Notes: a model not told the origin generated them from the letters alone. Positions 1-8,895 are shown, counted from the stretch's first letter. The stretch is 64,000 bases of DNA from Longitalea luteola (GCF_017356035.1 NZ_JAFIQX010000011.1:1-64000); one strand, 5' to 3'. Numbers and translations: made by a program.

Positions 1-28
1 CATAGTCGAATTTTTCTTTTTTGTCCAT
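1..28 (-). CDS. 5' end of an unidentified gene running off the window
   Basis: An ATG at 28 on the minus strand opens a frame reading MDKKRKIRL before the window ends. It would lie just downstream of the Rrf2 gene in the same direction. No ribosome binding site is visible and only nine codons can be read, so the product cannot be named and the gene itself is uncertain. Confidence 0.25.
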
Positions 29-106
29 AAAAAAACTGTATTAAAGGTCTTGATTTTTTAACCTTTGACACAGTTTATTTTACAGTCTCAGTTTATATGC
101 AGTCAT

Positions 107-610
107 TTATTCTTCAGGAGCGATAATGCTCATGATACTGCGCTTCAGGGCCGGATCGGGCTGCAGCATCTGGTATAATATCTTGGTAGATTCTTTCTCG
201 GAGTTCACCAGGTCATGCAGGGTCACTTTGTCAAGTAACTGATCCAACGTGTACTGGATCATCTGCCACAATGAACGGGCCGAACAATCTACCGAATTGG
301 TACATAACTTCATGGTACCGGTATGTGAACCACAAAATGTGCTATTGAACATAGGACCACCCAACGCCTTCAACGCATCATTGATCACAATTTCCCTGGC
401 AGGTTTGGCCAGCACATAACCGCCTTTGTATCCGGGTGTGCTGTTTATAAAACCCTTCATTCGTAAAATACGCGTCAGCTTGGCAACATAGGTGCCTGTG
501 AGCCCCTCCGCTTCACTTAACTGCGGAATGCTCATGCCATTCGTATCCTTGCAGGCTGCAAGACGTATTAATATACGCAAACCGTATTCTTCCTGTGCAG
601 TTATTTTCAT
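107..610 (-). CDS. Rrf2/IscR-family transcriptional regulator, last gene of the suf operon
   Basis: A 167-residue Rrf2-type winged-helix regulator, the usual length for the family. The N-terminal half carries the helix-turn-helix (about residues 25-60). Three cysteines, C93, C103 and C109, sit where IscR-type proteins bind their [2Fe-2S] cluster (here spaced C-x9-C-x5-C), so it probably senses cluster supply and represses suf when clusters are plentiful. It follows sufT by 34 bases on the same strand and so is co-transcribed with the genes it would control; in many genomes the regulator comes first instead. The likely target is the palindrome in the sufB promoter at 6460-6475. The family is clear; cluster binding is inferred from the cysteines. 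Confidence 0.85.
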   Translation of the reverse strand: MKITAQEEYGLRILIRLAACKDTNGMSIPQLSEAEGLTGTYVAKLTRILRMKGFINSTPGYKGGYVLAKPAREIVINDALKALGGPMFNSTFCGSHTGTMKLCTNSVDCSARSLWQMIQYTLDQLLDKVTLHDLVNSEKESTKILYQMLQPDPALKRSIMSIIAPEE

Positions 611-644
611 GTAATTACGAGTTCTTGTTTAAAGGGATGATCAT

Positions 645-956
645 TTATAAAAATCCCAATTCTAATTGTGCTGCTTCCGACATCATGCTCTTATCCCAGG
701 CCGGGGTCCAGGTTACGGCAACATGTACGTCATTCACGCCTTCTATCGCACGCACTTTCTGATCAACTTCAACCGGTAGCGATTGGGCTGCTGGGCAGCC
801 GGGCGCCGTTAAGGTCATTACGATCTGAACATTGTTGATCGGCAGTATATTTATTTCATAGATCAAACCCAGTTCCCAAATACTCACAGGTAATTCGGGA
901 TCAAAAATGGTTTGCAATACCTCAATTACTTTTTGTTTCAGCGCTTCGTTCTCCAT
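645..956 (-). CDS. sufT: SufT-type MIP18/DUF59 iron-sulfur assembly protein
   Basis: A 103-residue single-domain DUF59 (MIP18/PaaD-like) protein. The family signature FDPELPVSIWELGLIY is near residues 18-33 and TAPGCPAAQSLP with its conserved cysteine near residues 50-61. Such proteins help mature or deliver Fe-S clusters, and in suf operons this family is called SufT. It starts inside the 3' end of sufE (35-base overlap), which points to translational coupling. The start at 956 gives the normal N-terminus for the family. Confidence 0.85.
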   Translation of the reverse strand: MENEALKQKVIEVLQTIFDPELPVSIWELGLIYEINILPINNVQIVMTLTAPGCPAAQSLPVEVDQKVRAIEGVNDVHVAVTWTPAWDKSMMSEAAQLELGFL

Positions 957-1395
957 GCGACATCGTGTTTTTTATTTTATAAGCCAGCGCAAAATTTTTC
1001 ATCTGTTTAACCATGGCCAGCAACCCGTTTGAGCGGGTTTGCGCCAGGTGGGTCGTCATGCCAATTTTCTGAATAAATCCCAGGTTGGCCTGAATGATCT
1101 CATCCGGCGTATGGCCCGACAATACCCTGATCAGCATACTGATCAAACCCTTCACGATCACGGCATCACTATCGGCTTTAAAGATTACTTTACCATCAAC
1201 AGAATCAGCTACCAGCCATACGGTGCTCTGGCATCCCCGTACCTTGTTCTCATCCAGTTTATGCTTGTCTTCCAGTACAGGCAGCTTCTTTCCCAGGTCG
1301 ATGATATATTCGTATTTATCATCCCATGAATCGAACAATGAAAACTCTTCCACTATTTCGTTCTCAATTTCCTGTATGGTCTTTTGGTCGCTCAT
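922..1395 (-). CDS. sufE: SufE sulfur-acceptor protein
   Basis: A 157-residue SufE. It takes persulfide sulfur from the SufS cysteine desulfurase onto its own cysteine and passes it to the SufBCD scaffold in the cytoplasm. The acceptor cysteine is C55 in KVRGCQSTVW, matching E. coli Cys51. The preceding segment LGKKLPVLEDKHKLDENKV is also typical. It begins 4 bases after the sufS stop and overlaps sufT by 35 bases, so the three are translated as a block. Length and motif agree with the family. Confidence 0.93.
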   Translation of the reverse strand: MSDQKTIQEIENEIVEEFSLFDSWDDKYEYIIDLGKKLPVLEDKHKLDENKVRGCQSTVWLVADSVDGKVIFKADSDAVIVKGLISMLIRVLSGHTPDEIIQANLGFIQKIGMTTHLAQTRSNGLLAMVKQMKNFALAYKIKNTMSHGERSAETKSN

Positions 1396-1399
1396 TTTT

Positions 1400-2641
1400 T
1401 TATAATAACATTTTTAAAGCCTTCTCCAATCCAACGATCAGTTTGTCAACTTCTTCTTTGGTATTATACATAGCCAGGGAAGCCCTGATGGTGCCCGGTA
1501 TCCCAAAGCAATGCATCAATGGTTGTGCGCAGTGGTGACCGGTTCTTACAGCAATACCGCGGTTATCGAGCAAAATGCCAATATCCTGCGGATGCACTTT
1601 ATCAATCACGAAAGAAGCCACGCTCACTTTATGGGCAGCACTTCCAATGACGCGAACACCAGGTAACTGAACCAGCTGCTCCGTAGCATAAGCCAGTAAT
1701 TCCGTCTCGTGATTTCGGATCTTCTCTTTACCGATCTTACTCACAAATTCCAACGCCGTTTTCAATACAACCGCATCGCCGATGTTTGGCGTGCCGGCTT
1801 CAAACTTATAAGGTAGGTCGGCATAGGTAGTTTTTTCCAATGTCACTTCCTTGATCATTTCACCCCCACCCTGAAAAGGCGGCATAGCTTCGAGCAACTG
1901 CTTTTTGCCATATAATACGCCAATACCGGTTGGTCCATACACCTTATGGGATGAGAAGGCAAAGAAATCGCAATCCATCGCCTGCACGTCAATGTCGAGG
2001 TGAACAGACGACTGGGCGCCATCTACCATTACCAATGCACCGGCCTGGTGTGCCAGTTTGATAATTTCTTCTACCGGGTTCACGGTTCCCAATGCATTGG
2101 ATACATGCACTACGGACACCAGTTTTGTTCTTGAACTCAGCAGCTTTTTATATTCATCCAGCAACAACACACCATCCTGTTGCGGGATCATTTTTAAGGT
2201 GGCGCCTTTTTCTTCGCATAACAGCTGCCAGGGAACAATGTTAGAGTGGTGCTCCATTTCGGTGATAATGATCTCGTCCCCTGCCTTTATATTTTTACGG
2301 CCCCAGGTATAAGCTACCAGGTTAATGCCTTCGGTAGTACCACGGGTAAAAATGATCTCTTCCCTTGAACCTGCATTGATGAACTGCCGGGCGGCATCAC
2401 GGCTGGCTTCAAAAGCAGCGGTTGCTTCTTCGGCCAGGGTATGAATACCCCGGTGCACGTTCGCGTTATAATTCGTATAATAATCAACCAGTGCATCAAT
2501 CACCACCTGCGGCTTCTGTGTAGTCGCGGCATTATCAAAATATACCAGTGGCTGACCTTTCACCTGCCGGTTCAGTGCCGGGAACTGTTGCCGGATGGCA
2601 TATACATCCAGTTCCTTTGTTATGGTGTCGCTCTGTATCAT
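1400..2641 (-). CDS. sufS: SufS group II cysteine desulfurase
   Basis: A 413-residue PLP enzyme that removes sulfur from L-cysteine, giving alanine and an enzyme persulfide for cluster assembly. The PLP lysine is K233 in SSHKVYGPTGIG, and the catalytic cysteine is C371 in RTGHHCAQPLM, the short-loop form that marks group II (SufS/CsdA) enzymes, which need SufE. The aspartate/glutamine pair at DGAQ (207-210) contacts the cofactor. Its ATG overlaps the sufD stop by four bases (ATGA), and sufE follows at once. Confidence 0.95.
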   Translation of the reverse strand: MIQSDTITKELDVYAIRQQFPALNRQVKGQPLVYFDNAATTQKPQVVIDALVDYYTNYNANVHRGIHTLAEEATAAFEASRDAARQFINAGSREEIIFTRGTTEGINLVAYTWGRKNIKAGDEIIITEMEHHSNIVPWQLLCEEKGATLKMIPQQDGVLLLDEYKKLLSSRTKLVSVVHVSNALGTVNPVEEIIKLAHQAGALVMVDGAQSSVHLDIDVQAMDCDFFAFSSHKVYGPTGIGVLYGKKQLLEAMPPFQGGGEMIKEVTLEKTTYADLPYKFEAGTPNIGDAVVLKTALEFVSKIGKEKIRNHETELLAYATEQLVQLPGVRVIGSAAHKVSVASFVIDKVHPQDIGILLDNRGIAVRTGHHCAQPLMHCFGIPGTIRASLAMYNTKEEVDKLIVGLEKALKMLL

Positions 2642-3942
2642 GCTAAATCAAATTCCAAACGTTCTGAAATCAGTTTGTCAACATACTCCCGAATGGGAGC
2701 CAGCTTAATTTGCTCCAGAATATCCACTGCAAACCCGTGTAACAATAAAGAGCGGGCAGTGTTTTCCGAAATACCTCTCGAGCGCAGATAGAATAAACTT
2801 TCTTCATCGAGGCGGCCAATAGTACAACCGTGCGAACACTTTACATCATCTGCAAAGATCTCCAGCTGCGGTTTGGTGTTTACACTTGCTCCTTCGTTCA
2901 GTAAGATGTTCTTATTGCTCTGGTAGGCATTGGTCTTCTGGGCATCCTGCCGCACAAATATCTTTCCGTTGAACACACCAGTACTTTGGTCATCCAACAT
3001 GCCCTTATACAACTCATTGCTTTCGCAATGCGGCTTGGCATGATCAACCACCGTATGGTTATCTATATGGCTTTGGCCCTGTTGTAAATAAATACCGTAT
3101 AAATGCGCTTCGCAATACTGCTCGTCCAGCACAATGTTCAAGTTATTACGAACCAGCCCGGCATTCAATGATACCGTAACTGTATGCGTATAGCTCTTAC
3201 CAATTTGTTGTATATGGGTAGTAGCTACCTGGCTGGCATGTGAAGCATCGGTTTGGATCTTGTAATATTCTGTGATGGCGTCTTTCTCAACCACGATCTC
3301 GATCACGCGGTTGGTAAAGCTTTCCTGCGTGCCCAGGGTGCTGAACGTTTCAACGAACTTCACCTGCGCATTCTCTCCTACATATACCAGCGTACGGGGC
3401 TGGGCCAGTACGTTTGCCTGACGCGCATCGGTAATATTATAAATGTAAATGGGATGCTCAATGATCTGCCCCTTCTTTACATGTACAAACACACCATCCT
3501 GCACAAAAGCAGTGCTCAACGCCATGATACCATCTTTCAGGTAATTGCTGCTATGGCCCAGGTGTTTTGAAACGATGTCCTTGTACTCGTTTTTAGCTGC
3601 TTCCTCCAAAGGCTGTATCGTCAACCCTTTTGAACGGATCACCGATAACTCAGGTGAGTAGCGGCCATTGATATACACCATTTCGTTAGCCTGTTCGTAA
3701 CCGGGCAGGCGAACTGCAGACAGTTCGTTGGCGCTTACAGCTGATTGATTCGCCTGGTATTGATATTCTTTATTGAAGAAGCTGCCTATACGGGTATATT
3801 TCCACTCCTCGTGACGGGTGGTAGGAATACCCATTTTATTCAATGCCTCAAATGCTTTTTGACGAATAACGCCCAAACCATTCAGGTCGTTTACAGAAGG
3901 TAGCTGATTGTACCGCTCTTTAATATATTCTAGATTATTCAT
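2638..3942 (-). CDS. sufD: SufD scaffold subunit of the SufBCD complex
   Basis: A 434-residue SufD. It pairs with SufB and the ATPase SufC to form the scaffold on which Fe-S clusters are built. The C-terminal half shows the family's beta-helix core, with CSHGCTIGRLDEESLFYLRSR (only its first part is needed to recognise it) followed by the conserved HGFAVDILEQI helix. The start codon at 3942 opens MNNLEYIKERYNQ. It lies 157 bases after sufC across a repeat-filled gap, and its end overlaps the sufS start. Confidence 0.93.
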   Translation of the reverse strand: MNNLEYIKERYNQLPSVNDLNGLGVIRQKAFEALNKMGIPTTRHEEWKYTRIGSFFNKEYQYQANQSAVSANELSAVRLPGYEQANEMVYINGRYSPELSVIRSKGLTIQPLEEAAKNEYKDIVSKHLGHSSNYLKDGIMALSTAFVQDGVFVHVKKGQIIEHPIYIYNITDARQANVLAQPRTLVYVGENAQVKFVETFSTLGTQESFTNRVIEIVVEKDAITEYYKIQTDASHASQVATTHIQQIGKSYTHTVTVSLNAGLVRNNLNIVLDEQYCEAHLYGIYLQQGQSHIDNHTVVDHAKPHCESNELYKGMLDDQSTGVFNGKIFVRQDAQKTNAYQSNKNILLNEGASVNTKPQLEIFADDVKCSHGCTIGRLDEESLFYLRSRGISENTARSLLLHGFAVDILEQIKLAPIREYVDKLISERLEFDLA

Positions 3943-3981
3943 CTTTGTTTATTACGTTTCAGATTCCAAACTACTGGTTTA

Positions 3982-4089
3982 GGTCACCAGTTACCAGTTT
4001 CCGGTTTCCGGGTCTTGAGCTTACAGATTGCTAACTATTGATCAAACACCTGCATTGGTGGCCTGGTAACCGGTAACCGGCAACCGATC
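3982..4089. repeat. Inverted pair of 7-bp tandem arrays between sufC and sufD
   Basis: The gap holds GGTCACC AGTTACC AGTTTCC GGTTTCC GGGTCTT (3982-4016), all in a strict 7-base phase. From 4062 to 4089 CCTGGTA ACCGGTA ACCGGCA ACCGATC follows in the opposite sense. The two halves are rough reverse complements, so the transcript could fold into a long imperfect stem. It is one member of the periodic intergenic arrays found throughout the window. Confidence 0.75.
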
Positions 4090-4099
4090 ATTTATTCAA

Positions 4100-4858
4100 T
4101 TATGCTTCAACTTTAAACTCATTCTTGATAAAATCATAGCCCTTTTCTTCCAGCTCAAGCGCCAGTTCTTTTGGACCAGATTTTACAATTCGTCCGTTGT
4201 ACAGCACATGCACAAAATCAGGTACGATATAATCCAGCAGGCGTTGATAGTGGGTAACTACCAGTACGGCGTTATCCTTGCTACGTAATTTATTCACGCC
4301 ATTGGCTACGATACGAATGGCATCGATATCCAAACCGGAATCAGTTTCATCGAGAATAGCCAGTTTGGGTTGCAGCATGGCCATCTGGAATACTTCATTC
4401 CTTTTCTTTTCACCGCCAGAAAAGCCTTCGTTCAGTGAACGGCTCAGCAGTGACTGATCGATGTTCACCATCGCCATTTTCTCTTTCATGAGTTTCAGGA
4501 ATGCTACTGCATCCAAAGGCTCTTCCCCACGGTACTTACGTACTTCATTTACCGCAGTTTTTATAAAGTTGGTAGTGCTTAAACCTGGTATTTCAACAGG
4601 GTATTGAAATGCGAGGAATAAACCTTCACCAGCTCTTTCTTCCGGAGACAGATCCAGCAGATCCTTTCCGGCAAACTCAACCGTACCATCTGTTACTTCA
4701 TAATCTTCCCGGCCAGCCAGTACCGATGCCAGGGTGCTTTTACCAGATCCGTTAGGTCCCATAATGGCATGCACTTCACCTGGTTTAATTTCGAGGTTAA
4801 TACCTTTCAAAATTTTCTTCTCGTCAATACTTGCATGCAGGTTCTTAATTGATAACAT
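4100..4858 (-). CDS. sufC: SufC ATPase of the SufBCD scaffold
   Basis: A 252-residue soluble ABC-type ATPase that drives conformational change in SufBCD during cluster assembly and is not a transporter component. Walker A GPNGSGKST is at residues 34-42, the SufC-type signature FSGGEKKRNE sits mid-protein, Walker B is LAILDETDSGLD, and the switch histidine is in VVTHYQR. It lies between sufB and sufD in the operon, 97 bases after the sufB stop. Confidence 0.96.
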   Translation of the reverse strand: MLSIKNLHASIDEKKILKGINLEIKPGEVHAIMGPNGSGKSTLASVLAGREDYEVTDGTVEFAGKDLLDLSPEERAGEGLFLAFQYPVEIPGLSTTNFIKTAVNEVRKYRGEEPLDAVAFLKLMKEKMAMVNIDQSLLSRSLNEGFSGGEKKRNEVFQMAMLQPKLAILDETDSGLDIDAIRIVANGVNKLRSKDNAVLVVTHYQRLLDYIVPDFVHVLYNGRIVKSGPKELALELEEKGYDFIKNEFKVEA

Positions 4859-4874
4859 AATAAATGATATAATT

Positions 4875-4955
4875 TAATCGTGAATCGTCATTTTTTTATT
4901 TCATTAGCATAACTTGTCCCGCTCTGCGGGATTTGCTAATTATCACATTAGCATA
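4875..4955. repeat. Short 7/8-bp periodic sequence between sufB and sufC
   Basis: TAATCGT GAATCGT (4875-4888) keep the 7-base phase and match units at 51766-51800. ATTAGCAT units follow around 4901 and 4943 and resemble the 8-base array at 19509-19548. A small inverted repeat TCCCGC..GCGGGA (about 4917-4931) sits between them. Confidence 0.5.
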
Positions 4956-6401
4956 TTAACCTACGCTTCCTTCAAGGCTGATCGCAAGCAGCTTCTGTGC
5001 TTCAACCGCAAACTCCATCGGCAACTGGTTCATAACTTCCTTGGCAAAACCATTAATGATCAGGGCAACGGCCGTTTCGGTATCAATACCGCGCTGGTTG
5101 CAGTAGAAGATCTGGTCTTCACCAATTTTGGAGGTAGTAGCTTCGTGCTCAACTACGGCTGTATTGTTCTTTACTTCAATATAAGGGAAGGTATGAGCGC
5201 CGCATTTGTCGCCTAATAATAAAGAGTCGCATTGGGAGAAGTTACGGGCATTGGCTGCATTTTTACCAACATGCACCAGTCCGCGGTAACTGTTGTTACT
5301 TACGCCGGCAGAAATACCTTTCGACACAATACGGCTGCGGGTATTTTTACCCAGGTGCATCATTTTAGTTCCGGTATCGGCCTGCTGGTGGTTATTGGTT
5401 ACTGCTACAGAATAAAACTCACCAACTGAATGATCACCTTTCAGGATCACACTGGGATATTTCCAGGTAATGGACGAACCGGTTTCTACCTGCGTCCAGG
5501 ATATTTTGGAATGAGCTCCCTGGCAAATACCGCGTTTGGTTACAAAGTTGTAAATACCGCCAACACCGTCCTTATCGCCGGGATACCAGTTTTGAACCGT
5601 TGAATATTTGATCTCGGCATTTTCCATGGCGATCAGCTCAACCACGGCAGCATGCAGCTGGTTCTCATCGCGAATAGGCGCTGTACAACCTTCCAGGTAG
5701 CTCACATAGCTGCCTTCATCGGCAATCAGCAATGTACGCTCAAACTGCCCGGTACCTTCCGCATTGATACGGAAATAGGTAGATAATTCCATCGGACAAC
5801 GAACGCCTTTCGGAATATAGCAGAAAGACCCATCGCTGAAAACAGCTGAATTCAGGGCCGAGAAATAGTTATCGGTAATAGGTACTACTGAACCTATATA
5901 TTTTTTAACCAGCTCAGGATGTTCCTGTATGGCTTCGCTGATAGAACAAAAGATGATGCCCAGCTCAGCCAGCTGCTCCTTGAAAGTGGTGCCAATGGAA
6001 ACGCTGTCAATAACCGCATCTATGGCTACGCCGGAAAGGCGTTTTTGCTCATCGAGCGAAATACCCAGCTTTTCAAATGTTTTGCGCAGCTCGGGATCGA
6101 TTTCATCGAGGCTGTTTACCTTCTTTTTCTGTTTGGGAGCAGAATAATATTTAATATCCTGATAATTAATGGCATCATACTTAATATTAGCCCAGGAAGG
6201 TTCCTGCATTTTAAGCCAGTGGTTATAAGCTTTTAGCCGCCATTCCAACATCCACTCCGGTTCATTTTTTTTGGCCGAAATAAAACGGATGGTGTCTTCA
6301 TTTAGCCCCGGAGGCGCTTCATCCGCTTCAATTTCTGTTACGAAACCATATTTGTAATCACTGAGAACCGTTTTTTCAATTGCACTAAGCTCATTGTTCA
6401 T
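4956..6401 (-). CDS. sufB: SufB scaffold subunit
   Basis: A 481-residue SufB, the main Fe-S scaffold of the SUF complex. The frame could open 15 codons earlier at 6446. I choose 6401 because the family start [20 protein letters not shown] matches there and because the TAnnTTTG promoter box at 6444-6451 covers the upstream ATG. Family features include the [12 protein letters not shown] helix, the [19 protein letters not shown] core and the C-terminal [20 protein letters not shown] strand-helix region with its essential H and E. It is the first gene of the operon and very close in sequence to other Bacteroidota SufB proteins. Confidence 0.95.
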   Translation of the reverse strand: MNNELSAIEKTVLSDYKYGFVTEIEADEAPPGLNEDTIRFISAKKNEPEWMLEWRLKAYNHWLKMQEPSWANIKYDAINYQDIKYYSAPKQKKKVNSLDEIDPELRKTFEKLGISLDEQKRLSGVAIDAVIDSVSIGTTFKEQLAELGIIFCSISEAIQEHPELVKKYIGSVVPITDNYFSALNSAVFSDGSFCYIPKGVRCPMELSTYFRINAEGTGQFERTLLIADEGSYVSYLEGCTAPIRDENQLHAAVVELIAMENAEIKYSTVQNWYPGDKDGVGGIYNFVTKRGICQGAHSKISWTQVETGSSITWKYPSVILKGDHSVGEFYSVAVTNNHQQADTGTKMMHLGKNTRSRIVSKGISAGVSNNSYRGLVHVGKNAANARNFSQCDSLLLGDKCGAHTFPYIEVKNNTAVVEHEATTSKIGEDQIFYCNQRGIDTETAVALIINGFAKEVMNQLPMEFAVEAQKLLAISLEGSVG

Positions 6402-6443
6402 ATCAAAATACTTTTGAATTGACCTGTTTTCGAATTTGGAGCA

Positions 6444-6451
6444 CAAAGGTA
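6444..6451 (-). promoter_or_regulatory. suf operon promoter, -7 box TACCTTTG
   Basis: On the minus strand TACCTTTG fits the Bacteroidota -7 consensus TAnnTTTG exactly. It lies 43 bases upstream of the sufB ATG chosen here. The -33 region is poor and is occupied by the palindrome at 6460-6475, which is what a repressor-controlled promoter would look like. Confidence 0.5.
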
Positions 6452-6459
6452 CGACAATC

Positions 6460-6475
6460 TATACTAAAAAGTATA
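6460..6475. promoter_or_regulatory. Candidate Rrf2 operator, TATACT-AAAA-AGTATA
   Basis: A perfect 6-base inverted repeat with a 4-base spacer lies directly upstream of the suf -7 box, between the -7 and -33 positions. Size and position suit the operon's own Rrf2 regulator. Binding is inferred. Confidence 0.45.
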
Positions 6476-6560
6476 AACAGCTCTGCATCATTTCTATTAT
6501 GGGGGGATAAATTTTATTTATAAAATTGTAGTCACTGACTTTCAAAGACATACAACTTTA

Positions 6561-6915
6561 TTAGCCGGCTGGGTTCGCTTTTGTTAAAAGTCTTTTCAGC
6601 GGGTAGCGCTGATGCCGGTCGGGGAATTGCGCCGCAAAGGTAGGGAAAACGCGGCTACCAGTTACCAGTTTCCAGGCCTCTTCCTTCAAAAATAAAACAG
6701 GGCTGTAGCCATCCATCTCATGTTCTACTTTCCAGGTAAGCAATCCATTATGATGCAGGAACACAGCTTTTAGTTCAGGGAGGTTGGTAATCGGAGCGAA
6801 CTGGTCGCCATCGTAAGACTTGTTCAACTGCTTCAACTGCCCTGCAGCGAACAGGCCATTAAAATATTATTGAGAACAAGGTATCTGTGATGGATACGTG
6901 TACATGTAGTTTCAT
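6561..6915 (-). pseudogene. Frameshifted small protein gene of unknown function
   Basis: The open part (to 6561) reads LKQLNKSYDGDQFAPITNLP and on through KVEHEMDGYSPVLFLKEEAW to TKANPAG, with no good start codon. An ATG at 6915 opens MKLHVHVSITDTLFSIIF and hits a stop at 6859-6861. Removing one base from the four-T run at 6861-6864 joins the two into one protein of about 117 residues (SIIF-NGLFAAGQLKQLN). I therefore read this as one gene broken by a single-base insertion, or a sequencing error in the homopolymer. I do not recognise the family, and it has no signal peptide or membrane segment. Confidence 0.5.
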
Positions 6916-6985
6916 TGTGTTTGGGTTTAGAAGAACGAGGTAAAATAAACCCGTGCAAATGCCTCGTACCTAACCATGAAAACAG

Positions 6986-7001
6986 CATGATTTAAATCAT
7001 G
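6986..7001. promoter_or_regulatory. 16-bp perfect palindrome, FNR/CRP-like
   Basis: CATGATTTAAATCATG is fully palindromic and contains TGAT-N4-ATCA, the core spacing of FNR/CRP-type operators. It sits 71 bases upstream of the ATG of the frameshifted gene at 6915 and downstream of the SGNH lipoprotein gene. The bound regulator is unknown. Confidence 0.35.
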
Positions 7002-7083
7002 ATGCAGACCTTCTGTTCTAGCTACATTGGCGGCAACCATCCATTGTTAATATTCAATTTTTCAATGCGCCTGCCAACTTTTT

Positions 7084-7797
7084 CTACAATAGCTCGCGGA
7101 TAACCTTCCACACATTCTCGGCCACTATTTTATGCCCCTCCCGGTTAGGATGGATGCCATCGGCCTGGTTCAGCGATGCAACGCCGCCTACATGCTCGAG
7201 AAGAAATGGGATAAGATATAGATTGTTTTTGCTTGCCAATTGTTCAAACGTTCCGCGGAAAGCGGTTGCATACTGCCGGCCCATGTTGGGTGGAACCTGC
7301 ATACCCGCCAGAATTATTTTTGCGTTGGGGTATTTTTCTCTTACCCGGTCAATAATAGCTTGCAGGTTACGGGAAGTTTCTGCGATAGGAATACCCCGCA
7401 GACCATCATTTCCGCCCAGTTCCAATACAAATACATCTACCGGCTGCCGGAGTATCCAGTCGATCCGGCTTCTACCACCTGCAGTGGTTTCGCCGCTTAC
7501 TCCCGCATTCACTACCTTATAAGGCAATTGCAGACTATCTATTTTTTCCTGCACCAATGCGGGGAATGCTTCCGATGAAGCGTCCACGCCATACCCTGCA
7601 GTTAAACTGTTACCATAGAATACTATGGTCTTTGTTTTTACATTGTCAGCTGTTCCTGTCACCTGTTCCCGCTTTTGTTTGGCAGCTTCGCTCGTTTTTT
7701 CCTCGTTATTCGCGCAGCCGGCCAGCAATATCAACGCCAGTAAACCGGCTGCAAATAGTTTTCCGCCCATATAATAAATACTGCTAAACTGTTTCAT
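7084..7797 (-). CDS. SGNH/GDSL hydrolase lipoprotein (TesA-like arylesterase/thioesterase)
   Basis: A 237-residue SGNH esterase. The blocks are all present: block I GNSLTAGYG, block II GVSGETTAGG, block III GGNDG and block V DGIHPN with the catalytic Asp-His. The start at 7797 is chosen over longer frames because AAAGGAGGT lies seven bases upstream and because it exposes a lipoprotein signal peptide with lipobox LAGC (C28). The enzyme is therefore expected to be a membrane-anchored periplasmic esterase. It is transcribed away from an ABC ATPase and an FtsX-like permease, the same arrangement as tesA with ybbA-ybbP in E. coli. Confidence 0.88.
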   Translation of the reverse strand: MKQFSSIYYMGGKLFAAGLLALILLAGCANNEEKTSEAAKQKREQVTGTADNVKTKTIVFYGNSLTAGYGVDASSEAFPALVQEKIDSLQLPYKVVNAGVSGETTAGGRSRIDWILRQPVDVFVLELGGNDGLRGIPIAETSRNLQAIIDRVREKYPNAKIILAGMQVPPNMGRQYATAFRGTFEQLASKNNLYLIPFLLEHVGGVASLNQADGIHPNREGHKIVAENVWKVIRELL

Positions 7798-7815
7798 CGG
7801 TACCTCCTTTAGAAT
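7788..7815 (-). promoter_or_regulatory. Strong Shine-Dalgarno deciding the SGNH lipoprotein start
   Basis: Read on the minus strand, AAAGGAGGTACCGATG places a full anti-16S match ahead of the ATG at 7797. Strong sites of this kind are rare in Bacteroidota, so it is a useful start marker. Confidence 0.6.
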
Positions 7816-8018
7816 TTGCCCTTTTATTTCATTCAAATCACCTGCCGGATTTTTCAACATTTCCTGGTCTTCAATCCCCGTTTTCAAGGTAAAGAAGAGA
7901 ACTATTCCTGTTTTTTCCGCTGTTCCGTCTATACGATCTTTCGAATAGTTTACTCTCAAAATAACATTAATTTAAGCAACTTTATTACTACACAACTGTA
8001 ATTAAAAGTTTAATCCTT

Positions 8019-8207
8019 GCGAGTAGTAAGTGGCGAGTCGCCGACAAAGCTTCGCTTGTCGAGATGCCGGCCGCGAGCATCGGAACGGGGAAATACAAGG
8101 GGGCGGAAATCTACTGCTAACCACAACTTTTCAATTAAACAGGCAGTCAGGTAATAGCGAGTGACACGTAAAACCACTAGCCATTTACCACCAGCCACTA
8201 GCTTTTT
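8019..8207. repeat. 7-bp periodic arrays and hairpins in the tesA/ybbA-like divergent gap
   Basis: GCGAGTA GTAAGTG GCGAGTC (8019-8039) and ACCACTA GCCATTT ACCACCA GCCACTA GCTTTTT (8173-8207) are in 7-base phase, the second partly the reverse complement of the first. Between them are two small hairpins: CGACAA..TTGTCG (8042-8061) and GATGC..GCATC (8063-8081). I find no gene in 7798-8214. Confidence 0.6.
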
Positions 8208-8214
8208 AGCATAT

Positions 8215-8895
8215 ATGGAAACAATTCTCAACGTAAAGAACGTTAGCAAAACATACCAGGGCGCGGGGCAAACCCTGACGGTGCTCAATGATGTGAATTT
8301 CGCGGTGGAAGCCGGTTCAACCGTTTCTATTGTCGGCCCATCAGGCAGTGGTAAAACTACGCTGCTGGGACTCTGCGCCGGGCTCGACCGGGCCAGTATG
8401 GGTTCGGTAGAACTTAACAATATCCGGCTCGATCAATTGAGTGAAGATGAACGGGCACAAGTGCGCAACCGCTATGTAGGTTTTATTTTTCAGAACTTCC
8501 AGTTACTGCCTACGCTCACTGCGCTCGAAAATGTGATGGTGCCGTTGGAATTGCGGGGTGAAAAACATGTGCGCGCCCGGTCAATCGGATTGCTGGAAAA
8601 AGTTGGCCTGCAAAACCGTATCCATCACTACCCTGCCCAGCTGTCGGGCGGCGAACAGCAACGGGTGTCACTGGCCCGGGCTTTTGCTAATAAACCCCGC
8701 ATCTTATTTGCCGACGAACCAACCGGTAACCTCGATGTGGAAACCAGTGACAAAGTGATCAAACTCCTGTTCGACCTGAACCAGGAGGCCGGCACAACAT
8801 TGATCATCGTGACCCATAACCTGGAACTGGCTTCACAAACCAAACGTATTATAAAGATCAAAGGCGGGCATCTCGTAGCTGATGAACTGAACTAA
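8215..8895 (+). CDS. YbbA-like ABC transporter ATPase
   Basis: A 226-residue ATPase of the LolD/MacB/YbbA type, which works with FtsX-like permeases in mechanotransmission rather than transport. Walker A GPSGSGKTT is at residues 41-49, the signature is LSGGEQQRVSLARAFANKP, Walker B is ILFADEPTGNLD and the switch histidine is in IVTHN. The ATG at 8215 is preferred to an upstream GTG because METILNVKNVSKTY is the family N-terminus and the upstream stretch is repeat. It precedes the permease by 172 bases. Confidence 0.92.
   Translation: METILNVKNVSKTYQGAGQTLTVLNDVNFAVEAGSTVSIVGPSGSGKTTLLGLCAGLDRASMGSVELNNIRLDQLSEDERAQVRNRYVGFIFQNFQLLPTLTALENVMVPLELRGEKHVRARSIGLLEKVGLQNRIHHYPAQLSGGEQQRVSLARAFANKPRILFADEPTGNLDVETSDKVIKLLFDLNQEAGTTLIIVTHNLELASQTKRIIKIKGGHLVADELN

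Noticed and set aside
3982-4089. Periodic arrays as a CRISPR
   Set aside because: Units are 7 bases with no 24-40-base repeat/spacer structure and no cas gene is present.
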